Shown: piece by piece, positions 33,464 to 41,405 of the stretch
Layout of the letters: every line of letters begins with the position of its first letter
Numbering within the stretch: the first letter of the stretch is position 1
Translations under genes and position numbers: made by a program
Notes under the pieces: model-generated
Database searches by the model: none
What the model saw: the letters and a program-made list of their open reading frames with translations, nothing else
What the model was told of the DNA's origin: nothing
From: JAUWOY01 sp034431315
GTDB lineage: Bacteria; Chloroflexota; Anaerolineae; VGOG01
Length of the DNA: 64,000 bases
Direction: 5' to 3'
NCBI GenBank assembly: GCA_034431315.1
Contig: DAOUDK010000103.1
Location: forward strand, 1-64,000

Positions 33464-35488
33464 ATGAAAGGGGTAACCGCGACCAAGCTTGCTTTGATTG
33501 CGATCATGCTCCTGGCTGCCTATCTGCGCTTGAGCAACCTGGAGCTGACGGAGTTCAAGCTGGACGAAGCCCACGTCTGCAGCAGGGCGGCCGAGTTCCT
33601 TGCCAGCGGCCGTCCGCCGCTGGTAGGCATCGGCTCGTCAGTCGGGGCGGCCAACCCGCCGCTCTTCATCTACCTGATGGCCGTTCCTGTCTCGCTCTCT
33701 AGGAACCCCACTGTCATCGCCGGCTTCATCGCCCTGCTCAACTTGGGAGCGGTGCTGGGCTGCTATCTCTTGGCCAGGGAGCACTTTGGGAAGAAAGTCG
33801 GTCTGATCGCAACTCTGCTCTTCGCGGTCAGTCCCTGGGCGGTCTTCTATTCGCGCAAGATCTGGGCCCAGGATTTGCTGCCCCCGTTCGTCGGACTGTT
33901 TTTCGCGGCGATTTTCTCGACGATAGTCAAGCGTAAGCCCAGGCAACTGATCCTGGTCTTCCTCTGGCTGGCCTGTCTGATTCAGCTCCACCTCTCGGCT
34001 CTGGCCCTCATTCCCCTGGTTGTCTTACTGCTCCTGGTTTTCAGGTCAAGGATTAGCCCTGTCCCCCTGCTGGTCGGTCTACTCGTCTTCGGGCTGATCT
34101 TCACGCCGTACATCTATTACGACGCCACCCACGGCTGGACCAACCTCAGGACTTTTATTGAGGCAGCGGGCGGGCCTGCCACTTTCGACTTGAAGTCCGC
34201 GCAATATGCCACCCAGATCATCGCGGGCCGGGACTACCACGCCCTGGCAGGGGCATCCTTCGAAAGGTTTCTGGCTGAGATCGTGGACTTCACCTGGTTA
34301 AACGCCGTCGAGACCTGGCTCTTCCTCTGCGGGGTCGCTTACCTGGCCTGGCAGGTTTTCAGAGGATGGCAGCGTGGGCGAAAGGACGGGGTTTCCGATG
34401 AGACGGCGAGGTTTACAGTCCTGCTGGCCTGGCTGCTGCTGCCCGTGCTTTTTTACGTCCGACACACGACGCCAGTGTACCCCCACTACTTCATCCTGCT
34501 GTATCCAGTGCAATTCATCATCATCGGTGTCTTCGTGGTCAAGGTGCTCAATTGGCCCAGTTCCCTGGCCAGTAGCTCTAAAACCTCGCCGTTGGTACGC
34601 TTTCTCGCGGGCAAGGTTCTGCCTGTTTCCCTGGTGGCCCTGATCCTGGGTCTGGCTCTCTGGCAGGTACACCTGACGGAGGCCTTTTACAACTTCGTGG
34701 ATCGCAACGACACCACTGGGGGGCACGGCCTGCCGGTGAAATACCACCTCCAGGCGGCAGAGTCATTGAAGCGTCTGGCCGAGGGGGCGCAGGTGCTGAT
34801 CCTCTCCGATGGCGCCGTGCCCGCCTGGCACGAAACCCCAGCCGTGTTCGACTTCCTGCTCCAGCCTGAGATAAGCCCCCGCTTCATAAACTATCGGGAG
34901 GCGTTGGTCTTCCCGCGCGCGGACGCTCTCTACCTTCTGACTCCTGGCGATAATCCCGCCATTTCTGTGCTGGATGAGTATGCGCAGGAGCTTGTGAACG
35001 AGAGGATCAGCATACGCGGCGGGCCAGATGCTTTCAGGTTCTACCGCTTCGATGCCGAGTCCCTGATTCCCATCAAGGCATCTTTAACGGACGGGGACAC
35101 GCCTGTTGCCCTGGACAACGGCGTGGAGATCCTGGGCTACGCTGTGAGCGGGGAGGTCAGTCCAGGCGGTGCCTTGCGGCTGGCGCTTTATTGGACAGTG
35201 GGGACAGTGCCCGATGCAAGCTATCACTTCTTCAACCACCTGGTTGACGATGAGGGGCAAAGGTGGGGGCAGCGGGATGGCCCCGGCTACCCCGCCGGTC
35301 AATGGCGGGAAGGGGATGTAGTCGTCAGTTGGTTCGACATCTCGATCGCGCCCGATGCCCCACCCGGTGAATATTGGGTGCTGACGGGCATGTACACCTA
35401 CCCGGGGGGAGTGAGGGCTTCAGTGTTAGACGAACGGGGTCAGCCCATCGGCGGCTCGTTGCGCCTGGGGCCGATCGAGATAGATTGA
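33464..35488 (+). CDS. GT39-type membrane glycosyltransferase
   Basis: 674 residues from ATG 33464 (AAGGAG upstream). GT-C topology: first helix, LTEFKLDEAHVCSRAAEFL acidic loop, SPWAVFYSRKIWAQDLLPPFV, and ~10 helices up to ~residue 405. The soluble C-terminus ends in a beta-sandwich (VALDNGVEILGYAVSGEVSPGGALRLALYWTV..., key residues LGY and LYW) homologous to the end of the 26304 protein. It would transfer a sugar from a polyprenyl carrier to an extracytoplasmic acceptor. Confidence 0.88.
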   Translation: MKGVTATKLALIAIMLLAAYLRLSNLELTEFKLDEAHVCSRAAEFLASGRPPLVGIGSSVGAANPPLFIYLMAVPVSLSRNPTVIAGFIALLNLGAVLGCYLLAREHFGKKVGLIATLLFAVSPWAVFYSRKIWAQDLLPPFVGLFFAAIFSTIVKRKPRQLILVFLWLACLIQLHLSALALIPLVVLLLLVFRSRISPVPLLVGLLVFGLIFTPYIYYDATHGWTNLRTFIEAAGGPATFDLKSAQYATQIIAGRDYHALAGASFERFLAEIVDFTWLNAVETWLFLCGVAYLAWQVFRGWQRGRKDGVSDETARFTVLLAWLLLPVLFYVRHTTPVYPHYFILLYPVQFIIIGVFVVKVLNWPSSLASSSKTSPLVRFLAGKVLPVSLVALILGLALWQVHLTEAFYNFVDRNDTTGGHGLPVKYHLQAAESLKRLAEGAQVLILSDGAVPAWHETPAVFDFLLQPEISPRFINYREALVFPRADALYLLTPGDNPAISVLDEYAQELVNERISIRGGPDAFRFYRFDAESLIPIKASLTDGDTPVALDNGVEILGYAVSGEVSPGGALRLALYWTVGTVPDASYHFFNHLVDDEGQRWGQRDGPGYPAGQWREGDVVVSWFDISIAPDAPPGEYWVLTGMYTYPGGVRASVLDERGQPIGGSLRLGPIEID

Positions 35489-35566
35489 GATCCCTCTTCT
35501 TTTCATGAGGATGGTGTTCAGGAACAGCAAGGAGCGTCTCTGAGCCTGCCTGATCAACACATAGAA

Positions 35567-35598
35567 ATGGGGAGGAGCGTCCAGGCTCCTCCCCATTT
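35567..35598. terminator. Hairpin terminator between 33464 and 35613 genes
   Basis: Stem AATGGGGAGGAGC / GCTCCTCCCCATT around a short loop; convergent genes on both sides can share it. Confidence 0.75.
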
Positions 35599-35612
35599 CT
35601 CGAAAGAGAGAG

Positions 35613-35822
35613 CTACTCCTCCCCCTTCAGCTTGGCGATGCGCTCCTCGACGGCCTGCGCTTCCTCCCGCAGGCCCTCCAGGTACTGCTCGAGCCAGGCG
35701 ATCTTTTCTGCTTTGGTCCAGAAGCGCGGCCCAAAGCGGAAAGGCCCACCGCAACCGCAGAAGTCGCCGTGACGATGGCCCCGATGCCAGCCACCGTGAT
35801 GGCTCTCGGATTCGCAACACAT
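35613..35822 (-). CDS. Small His/Cys-rich protein with C-terminal coiled coil
   Basis: 69 residues from ATG 35822 (GGGGGTG upstream). An N-terminal metal-ligand-rich half (MCCESESHHGGWHRGHRHGDFCGCGG) precedes a helix EKIAWLEQYLEGLREEAQAVEERIAKLK. Similar short DUF5320-like proteins are usually encoded next to an ArsR regulator, as here. Likely a metal-binding accessory. An upstream in-frame ATG at 35840 is possible. Confidence 0.7.
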   Translation of the reverse strand: MCCESESHHGGWHRGHRHGDFCGCGGPFRFGPRFWTKAEKIAWLEQYLEGLREEAQAVEERIAKLKGEE

Positions 35823-35840
35823 GTTCTCACCCCCTTTCAT

Positions 35841-35864
35841 ATTAGTATCTGGTAATAAACTAAT
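35841..35864 (-). promoter_or_regulatory. Possible ArsR operator before the His-rich gene
   Basis: ATTAGT and ACTAAT arms separated by 12 bp, sharing the TAGTAT/ACTAAT words of the 36225 palindrome. Confidence 0.4.
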
Positions 35865-35887
35865 GGGCTGAAGCAAAAAAACAACAC

Positions 35888-36211
35888 CTACTTGACAGCC
35901 ACGAAGTCCTCACCAAGTGTCTCCAGCACTTTGGTTTTGTACTGCCCCAGCCTGTCTCGATCAAGCGAGTAGTGCACAAAGTAGCCTTGCCGCACCCCCC
36001 TGACCAGTCCGACTTGTTTCAAAACACGCAGATGTTGCGAGACGGCCGACTGCGAAACTCCCAGCTTACAAGCCAGGGCATTGACGCATAATGCCTCCCC
36101 CATGCACTCGCCCGGCGAGCACTCGCTCAGCAACTTGACCAACCTCAGCCGGGTGGGGTCCGACAAGGCCTTGAATATCCCAGCCAATTCCTCTATCTCG
36201 TTCATTGCCAT
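35888..36211 (-). CDS. ArsR-family regulator with Cys-rich loop
   Basis: 107 residues. Winged helix with FKALSDPTRLRLVKLL, then the unusual SECSPGECMGEALCVNALACKLG with four cysteines before the recognition helix SQSAVSQHLRVLKQVG, and wing RQGYFVHYSLD. The cysteines are candidate metal or redox ligands. Co-directional with the His-rich gene downstream, so both are likely one metal-responsive unit. Confidence 0.9.
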   Translation of the reverse strand: MAMNEIEELAGIFKALSDPTRLRLVKLLSECSPGECMGEALCVNALACKLGVSQSAVSQHLRVLKQVGLVRGVRQGYFVHYSLDRDRLGQYKTKVLETLGEDFVAVK

Positions 36212-36224
36212 CGCCCAACTTTAT

Positions 36225-36244
36225 AAGTATCCACTAATACACTT
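36225..36244 (-). promoter_or_regulatory. Candidate operator of the 35888 ArsR gene
   Basis: Imperfect palindrome AAGTATCC...ATACACTT just downstream of the -10 box, position typical for ArsR autorepression. Confidence 0.5.
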
Positions 36245-36246
36245 AA

Positions 36247-36275
36247 ATTGTACCACAGCTTTCGGGTTTTGTCAA
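36247..36275 (-). promoter_or_regulatory. Promoter of the ArsR/His-rich unit
   Basis: TTGACA (36270-36275), 17-bp spacer, TACAAT (36247-36252) on the minus strand. Confidence 0.75.
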
Positions 36276-36293
36276 GAGGGAGTTTTCTCAACA

Positions 36294-37064
36294 TCAACCT
36301 GGTATCACTCGTTCCTCACCGCTGTAGACATGCATTTGCTCACCACGAGCATATCCGATGAGGGTGATGCCCCGGGCTTGGGCCAATTCCACAGCCAGAT
36401 CAGTGGGCGAGGTGCGCGAGACCAACACGGGCGCCTGCATCTTGGCAGCCTTGTTCAACATCTCCGCCGAGAGTCGCCCCGTGGTCAAGAGTATGCGATC
36501 CCTGGTGTCAATTCCCCCCAGCAAACACTGCCCCTGGATCTTGTCCAGAGTGTTATGTCGGCCCACATCCGAGGCCACGACCAGCAACTGCTGGCCGTCG
36601 CTGAGAGCCGAGGTGTGGACGCCGCCTGTGGCGCGGTAGAGCTCAGACTGGCGGTAAAGCCGTCGCATCAGGCCGAGGATTTGAGACGGTGTCACTTTCA
36701 GAGTTGAATCAATCTGGCCGGTCTGCGCAGATAGATCGGCGAAGGTAGTGCCGCCCCCACAGCCGGAGGTGAGCACACGCCTGGTCGGCAGCTCGACGTC
36801 GTGGGTCAAGCGCACCTCGATCGTCTCTTCATCATCGCAGACCCGCAGCAGCGCTACGTCGTCCAGGCCACTGATGATGCCCTCCAGATAGAGGAAGCCC
36901 AGTGCCAGGTATCTCAAATTACGGGGAGTACAAAGGAAGGCGACCAACTCTTTTCTGTTGACATACACCGTCACAGCGACCTCCCGCACTACTTCTTTTT
37001 CCATAATTGCCATGCCAGTGGCAGTATAACGGCTATAGCTCAAGCTACGACTGGCTATGCCCAT
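36294..37064 (-). CDS. fdhD: FdhD-family sulfurtransferase
   Basis: 256 residues from ATG 37064, which overlaps the mobA stop (TGATG). Family landmarks: CTPRNLRYLALGFLYLEGII, the active loop TSGCGGGT, then GGVHTSALSD, DVGRHNTLDKIQG and LLTTGRLSAEMLNKA, VSRTSPTDLAVELAQ. FdhD passes sulfur from IscS to the Mo cofactor of formate dehydrogenase. The normal CxxC is reduced to a single Cys (C-G-G-G). With mobA it forms a Mo-cofactor pair. No formate dehydrogenase is in the window; the Mo hydroxylase at 6397 is the only visible client enzyme type. Confidence 0.92.
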   Translation of the reverse strand: MGIASRSLSYSRYTATGMAIMEKEVVREVAVTVYVNRKELVAFLCTPRNLRYLALGFLYLEGIISGLDDVALLRVCDDEETIEVRLTHDVELPTRRVLTSGCGGGTTFADLSAQTGQIDSTLKVTPSQILGLMRRLYRQSELYRATGGVHTSALSDGQQLLVVASDVGRHNTLDKIQGQCLLGGIDTRDRILLTTGRLSAEMLNKAAKMQAPVLVSRTSPTDLAVELAQARGITLIGYARGEQMHVYSGEERVIPG

Positions 37065-37699
37065 CAATTCCTCCTCGCCAGAGCCATTTCCACTTCCAGG
37101 CTCCTGGCTTTCTCCAAATCGGCAGGGGTGTTGATGTTGAAAAACGAAAGGCACTGGGGATCGAACAGTTTTATCTCCTGCTCTTCGACGTAGCGCACTA
37201 GCACCTCAGGGAAGAACTCAATGATTCTGCCGCCGCCGCCTGCCAACACGCGCTCGATAGGCTGCAAGCATTGCTTCGAGTAGATGGCGTGCAATGGTTC
37301 TGTCAACTCACCGATCCTGGGGATGACCACATCCTGACCGGGGGACAAGAGGATCATATAGCGCAGGAGACTGAGGTCCAGAAAGGGCATGTCGCAGGCC
37401 ACCACCAGGCCGTACTCGCTGCGGGCTGCCCTGAACCCAGAATAGATGCCCCCCAAAGACCCTTTGCCAGGGTAGATATCGCCCACCAGCCTCGCCTCCA
37501 AATGATCATACCTCTGGGGAGAATTAGTGACAATAATCACCTCGTCGCCAATTCGCACCATTTTCTCCACGATTCCCTCGATGAGCACTCGGCCACCTAT
37601 CCTCAGAAATGCCTTGTCAGTGGCCAGCCTCTTGCCCTCTCCCCCAGCCAACACGATGCAACTAATAGGATGTCGAACCTCTCTCTTACCCTTACCCAT
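37064..37699 (-). CDS. mobA: Molybdenum cofactor guanylyltransferase
   Basis: 211 residues from ATG 37699. Nucleotide-binding CIVLAGGEGKRLATDKAFLRIGGR, then DIYPGKGSLGGIYSGF and metal-binding VVACDMPFLD, EPLHAIYS. It attaches GMP to Mo-molybdopterin to make the dinucleotide cofactor. Coupled to fdhD. An in-frame start 21 bp upstream is possible. Confidence 0.9.
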   Translation of the reverse strand: MGKGKREVRHPISCIVLAGGEGKRLATDKAFLRIGGRVLIEGIVEKMVRIGDEVIIVTNSPQRYDHLEARLVGDIYPGKGSLGGIYSGFRAARSEYGLVVACDMPFLDLSLLRYMILLSPGQDVVIPRIGELTEPLHAIYSKQCLQPIERVLAGGGGRIIEFFPEVLVRYVEEQEIKLFDPQCLSFFNINTPADLEKARSLEVEMALARRN

Positions 37700-37772
37700 T
37701 TCCCCAATAGTATACAGCAAAAGCCAACCTCTGTCTAATCGTTGTCATCCAGCGTCCTCTCCAAACAAAGAG

Positions 37773-37910
37773 AGCGGGAGAGGAAAAACAACCTCTCCCG
37801 CTAAGCTGCGGGATTTGCCAAAGAATAAAACATGGGGATTTTCATCCCCATGCAGCGAACTCAAGTGCGCCCAGGCGCACTCAGATTAGGGGCAAACAGG
37901 CGTTTGCCCC
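37773..37910. other. Three consecutive strong hairpins
   Basis: Stem 1: AGCGGGAGAGG/CCTCTCCCGCT (37773-37802). Stem 2: CATGGGGAT/ATCCCCATG with TTTC loop (37831-37852). Stem 3: GGGGCAAAC/GTTTGCCCC (37889-37910), with a smaller AGTGCGCC/GGCGCACT (37864-37881) before it. They fill the gap 37700-37950 between mobA and acpP and can terminate acpP transcription. Three in a row is more than a terminator needs. Confidence 0.7.
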
Positions 37911-37950
37911 GACATCAGCCAGTCTTGGCTTTTTGGCACCCGCAGGCCCG

Positions 37951-38187
37951 TTATCCGGCCGTGCGCTTCTCGATGTAGGCGACCGCCGCCCCAACCGTGG
38001 TGATCTGCTGAGCATCGTCGTCGGGAATCTCTGCTCCGAACTTGTCCTCGAAAGCCATGATCAGCTCCACCAGGTCGAGGGAATCAGCCTCCAGATTCTC
38101 GCGGAAGTTGGCCTCAGGGGTGACCTCGTCCGGGTCAACCCCCAGCACTTCGACGATGATAGCCTTTATATCCTCGAATGCCGACAT
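37951..38187 (-). CDS. acpP: Acyl carrier protein
   Basis: 78 residues, acidic, with the phosphopantetheine serine in ADSLDLVELIM (Ser 36) and flanks NFRENLEADSLD, FGAEIPDDDAQQITTV. It carries acyl chains in fatty-acid synthesis. It is not beside fab genes but divergent from the isoprenoid genes. Confidence 0.95.
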   Translation of the reverse strand: MSAFEDIKAIIVEVLGVDPDEVTPEANFRENLEADSLDLVELIMAFEDKFGAEIPDDDAQQITTVGAAVAYIEKRTAG

Positions 38188-38221
38188 TCTCTCACCTCCT
38201 CAGTGATAATAATTAGCCTCT

Positions 38222-38250
38222 ATTTTACCAGTCTTGGCCGATATAGTCAA
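38222..38250 (-). promoter_or_regulatory. acpP promoter
   Basis: TTGACT (38245-38250), 17-bp spacer, TAAAAT (38222-38227). Confidence 0.7.
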
Positions 38251-38258
38251 AAACCCAT

Positions 38259-38287
38259 TTGACAAGAATCGTCACCGCTGGTAATAT
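38259..38287 (+). promoter_or_regulatory. fni promoter, divergent from acpP
   Basis: TTGACA (38259-38264), 17-bp spacer, TAATAT (38282-38287). The two -35 boxes are 8 bp apart, so shared regulation is possible. Confidence 0.75.
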
Positions 38288-38350
38288 TGCGTAGAATGGC
38301 CTATTCATTTGAACACCATCGGTGGCAAAAAGTTACGGAGGTTTCAACCC

Positions 38351-39370
38351 ATGCACAACCAACGCAAATCGGAGCACCTGCGCATCCTGCTGAAAGAAGA
38401 CGTGCGCTTCCGCAATCTGACCACAGGCCTGGAAAGGTACCACTTCGTTCACCAGGCCCTGCCAGAGATGAACCGCGACCACATCGACCTTTCCACCAGT
38501 TTGCTAGGCAAAGACCTGAGCGCGCCTCTGATCATCTCCTCCATGACTGGCGGCACTGAGGAGGCCGAGACGATCAACAAGAACCTGGCGATGGCGGCGC
38601 AAATTTTTGGTTTGGGCATGGGCGTCGGTTCGCAGCGAGCGGCCCTGGAAGAGCCCAGTTTGTCTCACACCTACCAGGTGCGAGACGTGGCTCCCGACAT
38701 CTTGCTTTTGGCCAATCTGGGCGCTGTGCAGTTGAACTATGGCTACGGCGTCGAGCATTGCCAGCGGGCGGTGGAGATGATCGAAGCCGATGGCCTGATT
38801 CTGCACCTGAACCCGTTACAGGAGGCTCTCCAGCCGGAGGGCAATACCGATTTCTCAGGGCTGCTGGCCAAGATCGAGGAGATCTGTCGGGGGCTGTCTG
38901 TGCCAGTAATCGCCAAAGAGGTGGGCTGGGGCATCTCCGAGAACGTAGCTCGCAGGCTGGCGGACGCCGGCGTGGCCGCTATAGACGTGGCTGGAGCTGG
39001 CGGCACCTCCTGGAGCGAGGTCGAGATGCACCGGGCCGTCAGCGAGACCTCTCGTCGTATCGCCGCCGCCTTCGCCGATTGGGGCATCCCCACCGCTGAA
39101 TCCATCCAGATGGTTCGGCGAGCCGCTCCTGATGTGACCTTGATCGCCAGCGGGGGCATCCGCACCGGGGTGGAGGCCGCCAAGGCCATCGCCCTGGGCA
39201 CCGACGCCGCAGCCCTGGCCGCGCCTTTCCTGCAGCCAGCTACCGTCTCACCCGAAGCGGTAGGTGAAAAGATCAGGGAAGTCCTGGAGGAACTGCGCAC
39301 GGCCATGTTCTGCGTGGGGGCTGGGAACCTCCAGGAGCTCAAGAGCGTCCCCCTGTTGAAAGCGTTTTAG
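38351..39370 (+). CDS. fni: Type 2 isopentenyl-diphosphate delta-isomerase
   Basis: 339 residues from ATG 38351 (GGAGG 9 bp upstream). FMN-dependent TIM barrel with RKSEHLRI at the N-terminus, PLIISSMTGGTEEA, GMGVGSQRAAL, HLNPLQEALQPEGNTDF, PVIAKEVGWGIS, DVAGAGGTSW and IASGGIRTG. It interconverts IPP and DMAPP using reduced FMN and NADPH. Next to the prenyl synthase with which it feeds isoprenoid chains. Confidence 0.96.
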   Translation: MHNQRKSEHLRILLKEDVRFRNLTTGLERYHFVHQALPEMNRDHIDLSTSLLGKDLSAPLIISSMTGGTEEAETINKNLAMAAQIFGLGMGVGSQRAALEEPSLSHTYQVRDVAPDILLLANLGAVQLNYGYGVEHCQRAVEMIEADGLILHLNPLQEALQPEGNTDFSGLLAKIEEICRGLSVPVIAKEVGWGISENVARRLADAGVAAIDVAGAGGTSWSEVEMHRAVSETSRRIAAAFADWGIPTAESIQMVRRAAPDVTLIASGGIRTGVEAAKAIALGTDAAALAAPFLQPATVSPEAVGEKIREVLEELRTAMFCVGAGNLQELKSVPLLKAF

Positions 39371-39386
39371 GAACCCAATTGTTCGG

Positions 39387-39438
39387 CAAGGTCTCCTGAC
39401 CGCAGCCGGCCTGGGGGCTTGGTCGGAGATCTTCGCCC
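39387..39438. repeat. Second copy of the GGTCTCCTGACC palindrome
   Basis: AAGGTCTCCTGACCGCAGC and GGTCGGAGATCTTCGCCCA arms, related to 2281-2335 over ~50 bp. Sits between fni and the prenyl synthase gene. Confidence 0.7.
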
Positions 39439-39471
39439 AACGGGAGAAAGCGTTTGAGGAGCAACCCCACC

Positions 39472-40506
39472 ATGAGCTTGAAAAATACCTTTGAGATATA
39501 CCTGCCCCTCGTCGAAGCAGAGTTGCACAAGACCCTCGACCTCTCCCCTCCCCACCTGACGTCCTTCTATGGCATGATGCAATATCACCTGGGCTGGCTT
39601 GATGAGAACTTTGCCCCCAACATGGGTGGCGCAGGTAAGCGCGTGCGGCCCATTATGTGCCTCTTGACCTGCCAGGCCACCGGCGGCGATCCTGAGCAAG
39701 CCTTGCCGGCGGCCGCGGCCCTTGAACTGGTGCACAACTTCTCCCTTGTTCACGACGACATTGAGGACAAGAGTGACCTGCGGCGGGGCCGCCCCACCGT
39801 CTGGAAAGTCTGGGGCATGCCCCAGGCCATCAACGCGGGTGACGGCCTGTTCGCCCTGGCCCACCTGACCATGCAACGCCTGGCTGCCAAGGGGGTACTC
39901 CCTCGGCAGGTGCTCACCGCCCTGGAGATCCTCGACCAGGCTTGCCTGGCCCTCACCGAAGGCCAATACCTGGACTTGAGCTTCGAGACCCGTCTTGATG
40001 TTGATGTGCAGCAATACCTCTCCATGATCCGGGGCAAGACAGCCGCCCTCTTCAGCGCGGCTGCGCAACTGGGGGCCCTCGTCGCTGGGAGCGACCCCGC
40101 ATCCATCGCCCGCTATCGGCGCTTCGGCCAGAACCTGGGCCTGGCCTTCCAGATCGTGGACGACGTCCTGGGCATCTGGGGCGATCCGCAGGTGACGGGC
40201 AAACCGTCGGCCGACGACATCCGGCAGCGCAAAAAGACACTGCCCATCGTCCGGGCCCTGGAGGAAGAACAAAAAAACGAGGCCAAAGGTCTGAGGGAGA
40301 TTTATCAGCGGGAGACCATTGGCGAGGAAGACATGGAAGCCGCGCTCAAGATCCTGGAGGGCTTGGGAGCGCGTCACTACGCCGAGGAAATGGCCAACGA
40401 CTACTACCAGCAAGCCCTGGCTGAACTCAATGCCACGGGGATGGAAAACGAGGCCCAGGACGATCTGAGGGAACTGGCCGCCTTTCTAGTCGAGAGGACG
40501 TACTAA
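39472..40506 (+). CDS. Polyprenyl (geranylgeranyl-type) diphosphate synthase
   Basis: 344 residues from ATG 39472 (GAGGAG upstream). First Asp-rich motif HDDIEDKSDLRRGRPTVW, second QIVDDVLGIWGDPQVTGKP (DDxxG in place of the usual DDxxD), with GKRVRPI at the N-terminal substrate site and GKTAALF mid-protein. It condenses IPP with allylic diphosphates. Product length cannot be deduced with certainty. Confidence 0.92.
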   Translation: MSLKNTFEIYLPLVEAELHKTLDLSPPHLTSFYGMMQYHLGWLDENFAPNMGGAGKRVRPIMCLLTCQATGGDPEQALPAAAALELVHNFSLVHDDIEDKSDLRRGRPTVWKVWGMPQAINAGDGLFALAHLTMQRLAAKGVLPRQVLTALEILDQACLALTEGQYLDLSFETRLDVDVQQYLSMIRGKTAALFSAAAQLGALVAGSDPASIARYRRFGQNLGLAFQIVDDVLGIWGDPQVTGKPSADDIRQRKKTLPIVRALEEEQKNEAKGLREIYQRETIGEEDMEAALKILEGLGARHYAEEMANDYYQQALAELNATGMENEAQDDLRELAAFLVERTY

Positions 40507-40508
40507 AC

Positions 40509-41378
40509 TTATCGGACAAATTGGCTGACGAAGGTGAGGTACCCCTGCCGACCACCTCTCCGGTTCCAGCGGTTGATGGATTTGCGGACGCGCTTCAGGC
40601 AGGCGATGATCTCATCCAGGGTAATGGGTCCCATGGAGAAATCTACCGGCTCACCCTTCTTATTGGAGAATGGCATCTCGCGTCCTAGCCGCCATTCGCA
40701 CATCATCTTGACCAAGTCATAGACTTTGTCCGCCAGGGGATCCAGGGACGGTGGTGCAGTCTGGCGGCCCCTCGCCTCAGCTCGATACGCTCGGAGCAGG
40801 GCCTCGATGGCAGCCAGGGCCTCCCAGTCGGTCATCTCAGGATGATTGCGATACACCTGGGTGATGCCGAACTCAATGTTCTGCAAGACATCCTGGTAGC
40901 GCTCCTCGAAAGGCAGGCTCGGGTCCCTCCGTTCAGCATCGGGTCGCACTATTAGTTGGGGCTGCTCTTCATCAGGTTCCCTCTGCCTTATCTCATCAGA
41001 GACCTTGGTGAATTCCACCAATGGGATGGGGTTGTCATCGCCCCCCAGCGGCAGGTCTTGCTTCTCTTCGGGGATAGCGTCCAGGTTAACGATGCCTGCT
41101 AAAACAAATTTCCCGCCGACGTCCCAGTGAGGTAGGGGGTGCATGAGGAATTCCCTCACCTTTTCCAGGTTGATGACCACCGTAGGGCAACGGGGGCAGA
41201 ACCATCCTATATCGCCGCCGCCAATGATGAAGTCATCAGTGATCTCTTCCTCACGCTTGGTGATAACCAGGTAACCCGCACTGTGCGATTGCAGAGGGCC
41301 GCCGCACCGGGGGCAGGGGCCGGGTTGTCCCTCAAACTCCCGATAGATGCACTCGCGCGGTATGCTGATGTCAATCAA
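40509..41378 (-). CDS. Zinc-ribbon conserved hypothetical protein
   Basis: 289 residues. Two CxxC pairs about 40 residues apart (PGPCPRCGGPL and GWFCPRCPTVV) form one zinc site. The C-terminal half is helical: LQNIEFGITQVYRNHPEMTDWEALAAIEALLRAYRAEARGR, then EWRLGREM and LKRVRKSINRWNRRGGRQGYL. I have seen similar proteins in Chloroflexota but know no function. Convergent with the prenyl synthase (2-bp gap). Confidence 0.65.
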   Translation of the reverse strand: MIDISIPRECIYREFEGQPGPCPRCGGPLQSHSAGYLVITKREEEITDDFIIGGGDIGWFCPRCPTVVINLEKVREFLMHPLPHWDVGGKFVLAGIVNLDAIPEEKQDLPLGGDDNPIPLVEFTKVSDEIRQREPDEEQPQLIVRPDAERRDPSLPFEERYQDVLQNIEFGITQVYRNHPEMTDWEALAAIEALLRAYRAEARGRQTAPPSLDPLADKVYDLVKMMCEWRLGREMPFSNKKGEPVDFSMGPITLDEIIACLKRVRKSINRWNRRGGRQGYLTFVSQFVR

Positions 41379-41405
41379 TGCCCAATCCTCCTCTCCATCT
41401 CACAT

